Source: Paenibacillus castaneae (GTDB lineage: Bacteria; Bacillota; Bacilli; Paenibacillales; Paenibacillaceae). Taken from it: 64,000 nt of DNA. Under the pieces are notes generated by a model. It was not told the origin of the DNA. It saw only the letters and a list, made by a program, of their open reading frames with translations, and did no database searches. Location of the stretch: positions 2,122,290 to 2,186,289 of the forward strand of contig NZ_KZ614144.1 in assembly GCF_002884445.1 (NCBI RefSeq), given 5' to 3'. Made by a program: the position numbers and the translations under genes. Position 1 is the first letter of the stretch. Each line of letters opens with the position of its first letter. Below, one piece after another: positions 34,150 through 43,267 of the stretch.

Positions 34150-34335
34150 ATAAAGGTGCTGATTCGTCAGCTTAATAGGGAATTCGGTGAAAATCCGAAG
34201 CTGTTTCCGCAACTGTATGTGCCGATGAAATAACGATAGCCACTGTCTGAAGAAGATTAATGCTTCTAATAGATGGGAAGGCGTTAAAGTAAAAAGACGC
34301 ACAAGCCAGGAGACCTACCTTTCTCTGATCGTATC
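34150..34335 (+). ncRNA. Cobalamin (B12) riboswitch
   Basis: Conserved cobalamin-aptamer elements appear in order: CGGTGAAAATCCG (34185-34197), CCGCAACTGT (34208 on), GCCACTG (34239-34245), GATGGGAAGGC (34272-34282) and the B12 box AAGCCAGGAGACCTACC (34303-34319). A perfect terminator follows at 34414, before the first gene. Binding of cobalamin should favour that terminator and shut off the operon when B12 is plentiful. This is direct evidence that the downstream operon concerns B12. Confidence 0.95.
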
Positions 34336-34413
34336 AACTCTCTTCGGAAGTTAAGAGGATGTACGGCAAATAGAAGAACGGGTATCTATTTAAATATGCG
34401 ATTCTACTGTTTT

Positions 34414-34449
34414 CCGCCATTTCTCTTTTATGAGAAATGGCGGTTTTTG
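34414..34449 (+). terminator. Riboswitch-controlled terminator
   Basis: Perfect 12-bp stem CCGCCATTTCTC / GAGAAATGGCGG followed by TTTTT, 50 bp before the first gene of the operon. Its place between aptamer and gene marks it as the expression platform. Confidence 0.9.
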
Positions 34450-34501
34450 CTGTGCCTATCTTGCAGGACATTCACCAAAAAAATGAGGAGGTTTTTTAAA
34501 A

Positions 34502-37500
34502 GTGGGACTGGGATTGAAAAAAAGATGGCTTAATATTGTCATCGCACTCATGCTGGCAATATCACTTGTATTGCCTATTTCGACTGTAAGAGCGGAGGAA
34601 CCAAGCGAGGGAGCCTCCCAGCAAGTATCCGTTAAAGTGGATATGCGTGTAGAAGGTTATAAAGGTACAGTTGCAAATATTCATAATTTTGTAGCAACGG
34701 GAAATTCACACATTACGGCAGAAGAGGTAACGGAGCAATTCTTAGATGCTAATGCAATTCCTTATAATAATCTGTCTGGTTATTTCCAATCTATTAACGG
34801 CGAAGATGATAGCGAGCTAGGTATTGCCAGCGGTTGGATGTATATAGTAAATGGCGTCTATCCGGATGTATATGCGCCAGATTTTGAAATCAAAGACGGC
34901 GACGAAGTGGTTTGGCATTATATAAACTATTCTTCTGTTATCGAGAACGGGAATTACTCGGGCACAATATACGGTACAGGTGTAGACACGGCAGATAAGT
35001 TAACCTTAGAGCCGAAAATTACGATGCCGGCTGCATCTATGGCGGGCGAACCTATCCGAATTAAAGTTACGGGACAATATGATGTCTTTAGTTTCGATGA
35101 TTGGGATACACCCAAACAATCCAATTTGATAATCAATTTGGATCAAGTAACGATTGAAATGAATGGCAAGCAATATAAAACAGACGAGAACGGTGAAGCA
35201 ACGATACCTGCTGAAGACGTGAAGTCAGGTACGTATGAACTTAAATTCACAAAGGACTTACCGGGTTCGCTGTACGTTGGAATGAAAACGAAGGAAATCC
35301 CATCTTATCCGCGTATTATTCGTACATACAAAGAAATAACGATTCAGCCATCCCATCGTGAGAGGGTAGAAAAGGCTCTTGAAAAAGGCAAAACCTATTT
35401 CCTGAATGAAAAAAACGTAGTCAATAATCGTGTTAATGGGTCGCACAGCGGCTATTGGATGCTTTCAGCCATGTATGCAGCTGGGGTGGATATTCATAAA
35501 TATCCTTGGCTTGTTGCACCAACAAGTAACGATACCTTTTGGACGAAGGCTGTGGGACAAGCAGCCAGTACATCAAATGAAGATGCAGGCGCGGTCATTG
35601 GCGCAAAGCTACTTGGCCTGGATCCAACAAACTTAAAATCACGCAATATTGTGGAAGACTTAATTGCCAAGCAGAATTCATCGGGGTTATTCTCAACCAT
35701 TTGGGGCGAGTCATTTGCTTTGGTCGCGCTTGATCTTGTAAATGGACAATACAAGCAAGATGAACAGATTAATGCTATTTTAAAATTGCAAAATGCAACA
35801 ACGGGTTACTTTGGCGATTTGGATGGAACAGGATGGATGCTGTTTGCTTTGGCACCTCATCGTGATCAACCAGCAGTTGAAGCAGCTATTCAAAAAGCAA
35901 TAGCAAGCTATAATAAAACATTTAAAGAAAAAGGTTTTACAGATAACTCCAACACAATGGCTGCTATTATTTCCGGCTTAGCGTCTGTAGGAGAGGATTT
36001 ATTCTCTGATAAATGGACGTATGAAAAAGACGGGAAAACGATTAATATCGTAAGCTACTTAGCGGAAAAATATCAGCTTGAAGATGGCGGAATTCGATGG
36101 AGAGCGACTGATACTAAATCTAATTTAATGGCTTTAGAGCAGGTATACATCGCATTCTCGGACGCTTTAAACCAAGAATCAACCTTCGTTCGACTCAAAG
36201 AAGACACAAGCATTCCGCCGGTTGAAGAGCCGGGTACAGGCGAGGGAAATCCTGGGAATGGAAACGGCAACGGTAACGGAAACGGGAATGGCAATGGCAA
36301 TGGCAATGAAAATCAAACGATTTCAACTTATATTTCAATTCGTACAGGCAAAACGACTGTATTAAATGAGTTTAAAGCTGATGTTCCTGCCAATGCAACA
36401 GCGTTTGATGTATTGCAAAAGGCTGCAAGTTTAAACGGTATTTCATTACAAACACGGAATACTTCTATGGGTATATATGTGGAAGGAATTAATGGATTAA
36501 AAGAGTTCGATAAGGGTCCACTAAGTGGCTGGATGTATCGTGTAAATGGTGTATTCCCAGAGTATTCGTCAGATGCTTATTCGGTAAAAGCTGGCGATCG
36601 TATAGAATGGGTTTACACGGAAAACCTTGGGAATGATGTTGGTGGCGGTACACCTACTGTCGAAGTACCAGCCATTATTGTTGAAAGCAAAGACGGTGTG
36701 ATGAAGGCTGAAGTATCAGCTGAAATCATCAAGCAAAAGCTGCAGGATAAAACCACAAATGTGATTGTCATTGCAGATAAGACGGGCACTAAAATTGAAC
36801 TGCCGAAGCTTGCTTCACTAACAGATGCAGCTAAGCTTGTTGTTTCAGTGAAACAAAGTGGAGATGCAATCTCTGTTCATGTTGAAGTAGTAGACAAGGA
36901 TGGTAAAGTGATACCATTCGCTACTTTAAATGAATATGTGAAAGTAACGATACCAGCGGCAAATCTAGCGAATAAAACGGTTGTTTTAGTAAAAGTAAAT
37001 GGGGAGTATCGCGCAGTACCTCATACAATCGTTAATAATCAGATCGTTATTTATACGAAAGTAAATAATGATTTTGTAATTACGACAACAAATGTATCAT
37101 TCAATGACCTGGATCGCGTGAATAATAAAGATGAAATCGAATTTTTGGCGTCACGTTATGTTATTAAAGGCCAAGATGCGGGAACCTTCAATCCTCTTGC
37201 AGAGATTACACGAGGCGAGTTTGCGGCAATGATTTCGCGTGCACTCGGATTACAATCCAGCGGTAAAGGCAGCTTTGATGATACAGCTGGCAAATGGTAT
37301 GAAGGAGAAGTGCAAGCATTATTTGAAGCAGGAATTACAGAAGGAACTTCTGCAACAACGTTTAATCCGGATGCATCCATTTCACGGGAGCAGGCTGCGG
37401 CATTAATGGCTCGTGTCCTAGCATACGTGAAATATGAAACAGATAAGGTATCAAAGGAAAATTATTGGGATGCTGGTGCTATTCATTCCTATTTCCTTGA

Positions 37501-37636
37501 TGATATTAAGCTGCTTCAAGCCTTAGACATTATGGCAGGTAAATCCGACGGTACATTTGACCCAGAAGGCAAGCTTACGCGCGCACAAATGGCGAAGATC
37601 CTAAAACGGACATTAAATGTTAGCGGATTAATGTAA
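34502..37636 (+). CDS. SLH-anchored transcobalamin/intrinsic-factor-like surface protein
   Basis: Large secreted protein (1044 aa) proposed to capture cobalamin at the cell surface. Domain order: signal peptide (1-31), DUF4430 (about 45-145; SGWMYIVNGVYPD), a beta-rich segment, an alpha/alpha toroid of prenyltransferase/squalene-cyclase type (about 287-558; NEDAGAVIGAKLLGL, DGTGWMLFAL), a Gly-Asn linker (581-603), a second DUF4430 (about 609-711; LSGWMYRVNGVFPEY), a beta domain (715-860), and three SLH repeats (866-1044) that bind secondary cell-wall polymer. Toroid plus DUF4430-like domain is the architecture of intrinsic factor and transcobalamin. The start is GTG 34502 after AGGAGG. It is the first gene under the cobalamin riboswitch. 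B12 binding itself is inferred. Confidence 0.9.
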   Translation: MGLGLKKRWLNIVIALMLAISLVLPISTVRAEEPSEGASQQVSVKVDMRVEGYKGTVANIHNFVATGNSHITAEEVTEQFLDANAIPYNNLSGYFQSINGEDDSELGIASGWMYIVNGVYPDVYAPDFEIKDGDEVVWHYINYSSVIENGNYSGTIYGTGVDTADKLTLEPKITMPAASMAGEPIRIKVTGQYDVFSFDDWDTPKQSNLIINLDQVTIEMNGKQYKTDENGEATIPAEDVKSGTYELKFTKDLPGSLYVGMKTKEIPSYPRIIRTYKEITIQPSHRERVEKALEKGKTYFLNEKNVVNNRVNGSHSGYWMLSAMYAAGVDIHKYPWLVAPTSNDTFWTKAVGQAASTSNEDAGAVIGAKLLGLDPTNLKSRNIVEDLIAKQNSSGLFSTIWGESFALVALDLVNGQYKQDEQINAILKLQNATTGYFGDLDGTGWMLFALAPHRDQPAVEAAIQKAIASYNKTFKEKGFTDNSNTMAAIISGLASVGEDLFSDKWTYEKDGKTINIVSYLAEKYQLEDGGIRWRATDTKSNLMALEQVYIAFSDALNQESTFVRLKEDTSIPPVEEPGTGEGNPGNGNGNGNGNGNGNGNGNENQTISTYISIRTGKTTVLNEFKADVPANATAFDVLQKAASLNGISLQTRNTSMGIYVEGINGLKEFDKGPLSGWMYRVNGVFPEYSSDAYSVKAGDRIEWVYTENLGNDVGGGTPTVEVPAIIVESKDGVMKAEVSAEIIKQKLQDKTTNVIVIADKTGTKIELPKLASLTDAAKLVVSVKQSGDAISVHVEVVDKDGKVIPFATLNEYVKVTIPAANLANKTVVLVKVNGEYRAVPHTIVNNQIVIYTKVNNDFVITTTNVSFNDLDRVNNKDEIEFLASRYVIKGQDAGTFNPLAEITRGEFAAMISRALGLQSSGKGSFDDTAGKWYEGEVQALFEAGITEGTSATTFNPDASISREQAAALMARVLAYVKYETDKVSKENYWDAGAIHSYFLDDIKLLQALDIMAGKSDGTFDPEGKLTRAQMAKILKRTLNVSGLM

Positions 37637-37644
37637 TGATAGCG

Positions 37645-37674
37645 GAGCTGTTCTTGTCATGTACAAGAACAGCT
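37645..37674 (+). terminator. Intercistronic hairpin in the B12 operon
   Basis: Perfect 13-bp stem GAGCTGTTCTTGT / ACAAGAACAGCTC with a 4-nt loop, followed by TTCCGTTATTT. It probably reduces transcription into the downstream genes or stabilises the first mRNA segment. Confidence 0.7.
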
Positions 37675-37705
37675 CTTCCGTTATTTCTAGAAGAGGAGTG
37701 TTAAG

Positions 37706-39205
37706 ATGCAAGTTTTAAAACGCAGTATTATGATCATCACTATGGTCTTATTTTTATTCTCTGGGATAATGACGCAGCACATGTCTGCAAGAGAACCGGT
37801 ATCAGCTGCATATGAAACGGCAAGCGCGTACATGGTCAAGAATGTGCCAAATCCTACATATAACAATGAATGGTTCATCATTTCGCTTGCTCGCGGTGGA
37901 TATAAGGTGCCTGCACATTATTATGAGAACTATTATACAAATCTTGTAAAGGAAGTGCAGGAGAGAAAAGGGGAACTGCATAGTCGCAAATACACCGAGT
38001 ACTCGCGTGTTATTTTAGCATTGTCAGCGATCGGCAAAGATGCACGGAATGTAGGCGGTTATAATTTAGTTGAAAAGCTTTATGATTTTGATCAGGTAAA
38101 ATGGCAAGGTCTTAATGGGCCTATCTTTGCACTCATTGCTCTTGATTCCTGGCAGTATGACATTCCTAAGACTGCAACGAATAGTCGTAAAGAGATGATC
38201 GATTATATATTGGACAAACAGCTTGATAATGGTGGGTTTTCATTGTCAGGGACGCAATCAGATTCGGATATAACAGCTATGGCTATTCAAGCTCTATCCT
38301 CTTATATAGACCGAGCAGATGTCAAAGCAGCTATTAATAAAGCACTTGCAGAGTTAAGTCAGTCATTGCTGAACAAAGGAAAGTATGAGAACGCAGAGAC
38401 GGGAAATGTTGAAAATATTGCTCAGCTTATTACGGCATTAACCAGCTTATCGATTAATCCTTTGATGGATGACCGCTTTAATGGCGTCTTTGATGGACTG
38501 TTTCAATTTTATTATGCGGCTGATGGAGGCTTTAAACATCAGCTTACTGAGAAGGTATCCAATGGCATGGCAACGGAGCAAGCAGCATATGCCATTGCGG
38601 CATACGAGAGAATGCTTGCAGGAAAGACAAAGCTCTATGATATGACGGATGCAAAGCCAAGAGAAAGCAGCTTTTCAGATATATCGAATCACTGGGGGAA
38701 TGAGGTGATCGAACAAGCATTTGAGCTAGGTTTGATGAAAGGCTATGAGGATGGAACGTTTCGACCACAAGTGCAGCTAACTCGTGTGCAAGCAGCATCG
38801 TTAATAGCGAGAACGCTAAAGCTTCAACATACACAAGATGCCCCTTATAGCGATATAGCCAAATACAACCAAGCAACAAAGGACGAAATTGCAGCCGTTT
38901 TTGAAGCAGGAATTATTCAATTGAACGCAGCCAAGTTTAATCCTGATCATAAGTTGACGCGCGCCGAGCTTGCTCTTATGTTGGTGCGAGGCTATCAATA
39001 TAAGGAAGGTACGAAATACGAAGCTGCCAAGCCGGCTCCATTCTCCGATATAGCACGCTTTAATGACGAAACCAAACAGGCAATTACGTTTCTCTATGAT
39101 TTAAAACTGGCAGAAGGATCGAATGGCCTATTCTATCCATCAGCCTATACGACAAGAGCAGAAGCGTCTAAGTTGTTCGTCAACTTCTATAATCTAGTGA
39201 AATGA
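37706..39205 (+). CDS. SLH-anchored alpha/alpha-toroid surface protein
   Basis: Secreted wall protein of 499 residues, second gene of the riboswitch operon. A signal peptide (1-28) precedes a helical toroid of the prenyltransferase/squalene-cyclase type (about 30-310), with repeats such as YSRVILALSAIGKDA, NGPIFALIALDSWQYD and QLDNGGFSLSG. Three SLH repeats follow from residue 321 (FSDISNHWGNEVIEQAFELG). It has the toroid half of intrinsic factor but no DUF4430; that half is supplied by the next gene. The two may act together as a split carrier (inference). ATG 37706 follows GAGGAG. Confidence 0.88.
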   Translation: MQVLKRSIMIITMVLFLFSGIMTQHMSAREPVSAAYETASAYMVKNVPNPTYNNEWFIISLARGGYKVPAHYYENYYTNLVKEVQERKGELHSRKYTEYSRVILALSAIGKDARNVGGYNLVEKLYDFDQVKWQGLNGPIFALIALDSWQYDIPKTATNSRKEMIDYILDKQLDNGGFSLSGTQSDSDITAMAIQALSSYIDRADVKAAINKALAELSQSLLNKGKYENAETGNVENIAQLITALTSLSINPLMDDRFNGVFDGLFQFYYAADGGFKHQLTEKVSNGMATEQAAYAIAAYERMLAGKTKLYDMTDAKPRESSFSDISNHWGNEVIEQAFELGLMKGYEDGTFRPQVQLTRVQAASLIARTLKLQHTQDAPYSDIAKYNQATKDEIAAVFEAGIIQLNAAKFNPDHKLTRAELALMLVRGYQYKEGTKYEAAKPAPFSDIARFNDETKQAITFLYDLKLAEGSNGLFYPSAYTTRAEASKLFVNFYNLVK

Positions 39206-39216
39206 GGTGAATAACG

Positions 39217-40056
39217 TTGAAATATTTGTTAAGAGCACTCATTTTAATGACGCTTTCCCTTTTACTCGCTTCATGTTCCATTCAAAGCGTTGAGCAGCAT
39301 GATCGTATGTCCAATGAGGAACGAAGTGTTGAACATCAAGAAACTACACAAGATGAATTGGCTATTAACGATGAGTTAGATAAGGTGCATGAAGATGATA
39401 GTGTTCAAAAGGGCGCTGCGAAAGAGGAAGAGGCAGTAAGTAAGGACAATCCAGCTGCGACCCATTCGGTTCAATCAAATGAGGAGCAAGAAGGGCAGCC
39501 TGAGACTCCATTACCGACTGTAACCAACGAAGTGCAGCAGCAGGTTAAACCGACAAGTAAACCTGGCGTTAAACCGTCAACGAAACCTTCACCTAAACCA
39601 ACAAGTAAACCTGCCGAGCAGGAACCCATAAAGAAGGAGAAGCGTTATGTTACGATTGCTATTCATGCAGAAACCCTTTTGAAAAACTGGGACTTACTAG
39701 ATTCTGAATTGCAGGATGAAAAATATGTGCCAAAAGACGGCGTTATTTTGAAAGCAACAAAATATGAGCTTTTAACTGACGATGAAAGTGTGTGGGATGT
39801 TCTTCTCCGTGCGACAAAGGAGCATAAAATTCAGCTTGAATATCAAGGTGCATCCAAAAATATTTATAAAAGCGTTTATGTGGAAGGCATTAACCACTTG
39901 TATGAATTTAGTGCAGGAGAGTTAAGCGGCTGGATGTATCAAGTGAATGGGACTTATCCAAATTACGGCTGCGGTCAATATGTATTGAAAGACGGAGATG
40001 TTATTAAGTGGCATTATACGGTTGATTTAGGACGTGATTTAGGGGCGGGGATGTAA
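39217..40056 (+). CDS. DUF4430 (transcobalamin C-terminal-like) lipoprotein
   Basis: Membrane-anchored lipoprotein of 279 residues. The lipobox LASC places Cys at residue 20. A charged Glu-rich region and a repetitive Lys-Pro-Thr-Ser stalk (about 110-140) hold the C-terminal DUF4430 domain (145-279; LSGWMYQVNGTYPNYG, GDVIKWHYTVDLG) away from the membrane. It lies 11 bp after the toroid/SLH gene and 5 bp before the ECF T-subunit gene. A role handing cobalamin from the wall proteins to the ECF transporter fits its position, by inference. The start is TTG 39217 with GAGGTG upstream. Confidence 0.88.
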   Translation: MKYLLRALILMTLSLLLASCSIQSVEQHDRMSNEERSVEHQETTQDELAINDELDKVHEDDSVQKGAAKEEEAVSKDNPAATHSVQSNEEQEGQPETPLPTVTNEVQQQVKPTSKPGVKPSTKPSPKPTSKPAEQEPIKKEKRYVTIAIHAETLLKNWDLLDSELQDEKYVPKDGVILKATKYELLTDDESVWDVLLRATKEHKIQLEYQGASKNIYKSVYVEGINHLYEFSAGELSGWMYQVNGTYPNYGCGQYVLKDGDVIKWHYTVDLGRDLGAGM

Positions 40057-40061
40057 GGGCG

Positions 40062-40943
40062 ATGAGGGTATTTGAAAAGTATCATCCAATCGTTTTGTTT
40101 TCTTATTTTGCAGTAATTATTTTCATGACGATGTTCTTTATGCACCCCGTTTATTTAGCCATTACGTTAATTGGAGCGATGAGCTTAAATTTGGTGTTGA
40201 ATGGCCGGGACTTTTTTAAAAGCTTGAAAATGTATATCCCTGTATTTTTGCTCATCATGATCATTAATCCACTCATTAGCCATAATGGTGAAATGGTATT
40301 GTTCTATATGAATGATAATCGAATAACGTTGGAAGCGATTTTGTATGGGCTTGCGATGGCAACGATGCTTGTATCGGTAATGCTTTGGTGCAGCTGCTAT
40401 AACAGCGTGATGACTTCAGATAAGTTCCTGTATTTGTTTAGTCGTGTATCACCGGTCTTTTCCCTAGTGCTTTCTATAACGATGCGGCTTATACCACGCT
40501 TTACCTATCAGCTGAAGCTTATTGGACAATCACAAAAAACGATTGGGATGGATTACACCATTGGATCGCTATGGCATCGTATTCGGTGTATTATGCAAAT
40601 CTTATCGATATTAATCACGTGGGCGCTGGAGAATGCGATAGAAACGGCAGATTCCATGAAGGCGAGAGGCTATGGCTTACAGAAGCGTACGACATTTTCA
40701 CTTTTTGTATTTGAGAAACGGGACGGTATCCTGTTAGCCGTTATTTTCTTATTATTTGTTATAAGTGGAATCGGGAGTTTGCTCGGATCAACAACGTTTT
40801 ATTTTTATCCAGCCTTAACGGGGATTTCCTCGACTTTGAAGCATTTATTTTTTTATAGTGTGTATGCCATGCTAATAGTCATTCCTGTTGGTATAGAGCT
40901 TGTGGAGGGATTGAAATGGCGATATTTGAAATCAACGATGTAA
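40062..40943 (+). CDS. ECF transporter transmembrane (T) component
   Basis: Coupling membrane subunit of an energy-coupling-factor vitamin importer. 293 residues with about five to six hydrophobic segments and the coupling helices carrying the characteristic Ala-Arg-Gly motif (ADSMKARGYG, about residues 196-205) that docks the ATPases. It is 5 bp after the DUF4430 lipoprotein gene and overlaps the ATPase gene by 28 bp. Because the set has its own T, A and S genes, it is a group I (dedicated) ECF transporter. Confidence 0.92.
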   Translation: MRVFEKYHPIVLFSYFAVIIFMTMFFMHPVYLAITLIGAMSLNLVLNGRDFFKSLKMYIPVFLLIMIINPLISHNGEMVLFYMNDNRITLEAILYGLAMATMLVSVMLWCSCYNSVMTSDKFLYLFSRVSPVFSLVLSITMRLIPRFTYQLKLIGQSQKTIGMDYTIGSLWHRIRCIMQILSILITWALENAIETADSMKARGYGLQKRTTFSLFVFEKRDGILLAVIFLLFVISGIGSLLGSTTFYFYPALTGISSTLKHLFFYSVYAMLIVIPVGIELVEGLKWRYLKSTM

Positions 40944-42556
40944 GCTTTCAATATCCTAATGATGAACAATTGGTATTACAAAATATACAACTTTACGTTG
41001 AACAAGGAGAATTTATTGTCTTAGTTGGGCAATCAGGATGTGGAAAAAGCACGTTACTGAGACAGTTAAAACGAGAATTAGCTCCTCATGGACAGAGAAA
41101 CGGATCGATTAAATATAACGGCATTCCTTTAGAAGAGCTTGATCCCAAAATCGCGACTTCCGACATTGGATTTGTGCTTCAAAACCCTGAAAACCAAGTG
41201 GTAACCGACAAAGTGTGGCATGAGCTATCCTTCGGTTTAGAAAGCTTAGGTATGGATACGCCAACCATTCGTCGAAGAGTTGCTGAAATGGCAAGTTTTT
41301 TTGGCATGCATACATGGTTTCGACAAAAGACCGTTGAACTATCGGGTGGGCAGAAGCAAAAGCTTAACTTAGCTTCTATTATGGTAATGCAACCGAAGGT
41401 TTTACTACTGGACGAGCCGACTTCACAGCTTGATCCCATCGCGGCAATGGAATTTATCGCAACGCTGCATCGATTAAATGAAGAGCTGGGCATAACGATT
41501 ATTTTAATCGAGCATCGTCTAGAGGAAGTACTGCCAGTAGCTGATAGAGTCATCGTAATGGAGCAAGGACAAATTATTTATGATGGCAGCCCGAGATTGG
41601 CGCTTGCCTCACTTCCTCAGAATCATACGATGATTCAAGCTCTTCCGACTGCTATGCGTGTATTTCATGCATTTAACCAAACAGGGGAAGCGCCGCTAAC
41701 GATAAAGGAAGGTCAAAAATGGTTGGCAGCTCAGCACATTGAAAAGGTGAAGCTGATCGAAGAGCCATTGGGGACGAATCGTCCTATTCTAATGGAAGCG
41801 AAAAACATTTCTTTTCGTTATGAGCGTGATAGCGAGGATATATTACGTTCCTTCCAATTGCAAGTTTATGAAGGAGAAATATTGACGATTCTGGGCGGTA
41901 ATGGAACTGGCAAGTCGACTGCACTAAAAGTACTCGCTGGCCTTGAGAAACCATATCGCGGAGATGTACATATAAAAGGAAAAAAGCTCCAAAAATATTC
42001 AAATGCGGAGTTGTATCGAAATGTGATTGCTGTCCTTCCGCAAGACCCTCGAACGTTATTCGTTGAAAAGAAAGTGAAGGATGAGCTCTCGAAGATGGTC
42101 CATGGAAAAAAAGAAGTAGACGTACAGCTTAAAGAGCTAATTGCTTTACTTGAAATCGGACATTTGCTGGAGCGACATCCGTATGACTTAAGCGGCGGTG
42201 AGCAGCAGAAAGTCGCTTTAGCAAAAGTATTATTGTTAGAGCCGCAACTATTGCTGCTTGATGAGCCGACGAAAGGGATTGACGCTTTTGCCAAGCAGTC
42301 CTTAGCAAATCTTTTGAAGTCTCTTCAGCGAAAAGGACTTACGGTAGTCATTGTGACACATGATATTGAGTTTTCTGCGATGTATAGTGAGCGATGCGCT
42401 TTGTTTTTTGACGGAAATATTGTGTCCTGCGATAATCCGCGGGCATTTTATAGCGGCAATCGTTTCTATACCACTGCCGCACACCGGATGTCTCGCCATG
42501 TGCTTGATCAGGCAATAACGTGTGAGGATGTGGTTGCTTCATGCCGCGAAATGTAA
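40916..42556 (+). CDS. ECF transporter ATPase with two fused ABC domains
   Basis: Energises vitamin uptake by ATP hydrolysis in the cytoplasm. 546 residues containing two ABC cassettes in one chain: Walker A GQSGCGKST (from 38), signature LSGGQKQ (142) and Walker B LLLDEPTSQLD; then Walker A GGNGTGKST (about 327), signature LSGGEQQ (425) and LLLDEPTKGID. Both sites look catalytically complete. The start overlaps the T-component gene by 28 bp and its end overlaps the S-component gene by 16 bp, so the three are translationally coupled. GGAGGG precedes ATG 40916. Confidence 0.94.
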   Translation: MAIFEINDVSFQYPNDEQLVLQNIQLYVEQGEFIVLVGQSGCGKSTLLRQLKRELAPHGQRNGSIKYNGIPLEELDPKIATSDIGFVLQNPENQVVTDKVWHELSFGLESLGMDTPTIRRRVAEMASFFGMHTWFRQKTVELSGGQKQKLNLASIMVMQPKVLLLDEPTSQLDPIAAMEFIATLHRLNEELGITIILIEHRLEEVLPVADRVIVMEQGQIIYDGSPRLALASLPQNHTMIQALPTAMRVFHAFNQTGEAPLTIKEGQKWLAAQHIEKVKLIEEPLGTNRPILMEAKNISFRYERDSEDILRSFQLQVYEGEILTILGGNGTGKSTALKVLAGLEKPYRGDVHIKGKKLQKYSNAELYRNVIAVLPQDPRTLFVEKKVKDELSKMVHGKKEVDVQLKELIALLEIGHLLERHPYDLSGGEQQKVALAKVLLLEPQLLLLDEPTKGIDAFAKQSLANLLKSLQRKGLTVVIVTHDIEFSAMYSERCALFFDGNIVSCDNPRAFYSGNRFYTTAAHRMSRHVLDQAITCEDVVASCREM

Positions 42557-43248
42557 CAATAAACCTTCGAATGATCATTTCAAGCATCATCTTTTTTATT
42601 ATAATGCCTCTTGTTATTTACCTAGGTGTGACGGTGTTGGAAGACCGGAAATATTATTTCGTTTCGATTGTACTTGTTTTGCTTGCATGTGTGCCGTTTT
42701 TCCTTCGTTTTGAACGCCGTCGACCACAGCCGCGCGAAATATTAACGATTGCGGTTATGGCCGCTATTTCAGTTGCAGGTCGATGTTTATTTGTTGTAAC
42801 GCCAGCTATTAAGCCGGTTACAGCCATTACGGCTATTACAGGGATCTCGCTTGGAGCTGAAGCGGGCTTTATAACTGGAGCGACAACCGCACTCGTATCC
42901 AACTTTTTTTTCGGACAAGGACCGTGGACACCATTTCAAATGTTTACATGGGGGATGATTGGTTTTATCGCAGGCTTGCTAGGCAAGACAGGAATTATGC
43001 AACGTAAAATTCTACTTGCTCTATTCGGCGTTTTTGCTGGTCTATTTTTCTCATTCGGCATGGACATTTGGGGGGCAATTTCAACTGCAGGAATGTTCTC
43101 GAAGGAAGCGTTTATCGCTGCAATAGCATCTGCTTTGCCCTTTACGATTATATATGCCGTATCAAATGTCATTTTTTTGCTCCTCTTGGCTAAACCAATT
43201 GGAGAGAAATTGGAGCGGCTTAAGCAAAAGTACGGTATATTGCAGTAG
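42541..43248 (+). CDS. ECF transporter substrate-binding (S) component, probable cobalamin specificity
   Basis: Membrane protein of 235 residues that would bind the vitamin. Two N-terminal hydrophobic segments (12-60) precede a typical S-component core: REILTIAVMAAISVAGR, ITAITGISLGAEAGFITGATTALVSNFFFGQGPWTPFQM (read in pieces), then three more helices. It overlaps the ATPase gene. Specificity for a cobalamin precursor or cobalamin is inferred from the riboswitch and the transcobalamin-like neighbours; I cannot match it to BtuM, CbrT or CblT from sequence alone. A terminator follows. Confidence 0.88.
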   Translation: MPRNVTINLRMIISSIIFFIIMPLVIYLGVTVLEDRKYYFVSIVLVLLACVPFFLRFERRRPQPREILTIAVMAAISVAGRCLFVVTPAIKPVTAITAITGISLGAEAGFITGATTALVSNFFFGQGPWTPFQMFTWGMIGFIAGLLGKTGIMQRKILLALFGVFAGLFFSFGMDIWGAISTAGMFSKEAFIAAIASALPFTIIYAVSNVIFLLLLAKPIGEKLERLKQKYGILQ

Positions 43249-43267
43249 CAATTCGTTGCAATCGGAA

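Noticed and set aside
34141..34500. Possible small peptide genes in the leader
   Set aside because: The conserved B12-box elements and terminator explain this stretch as a riboswitch; no frame has a ribosome-binding site.
36073..36306. Minus-strand frame rich in Pro-Leu-Pro-Phe
   Set aside because: It is the antisense of the Gly-Asn linker of the SLH protein; the repetitive code produces a long open frame by chance.
40916..42556. Possible fusion artefact of two ATPase genes
   Set aside because: Both cassettes have complete Walker and signature motifs, and fused A-A chains are a normal form of ECF ATPases.
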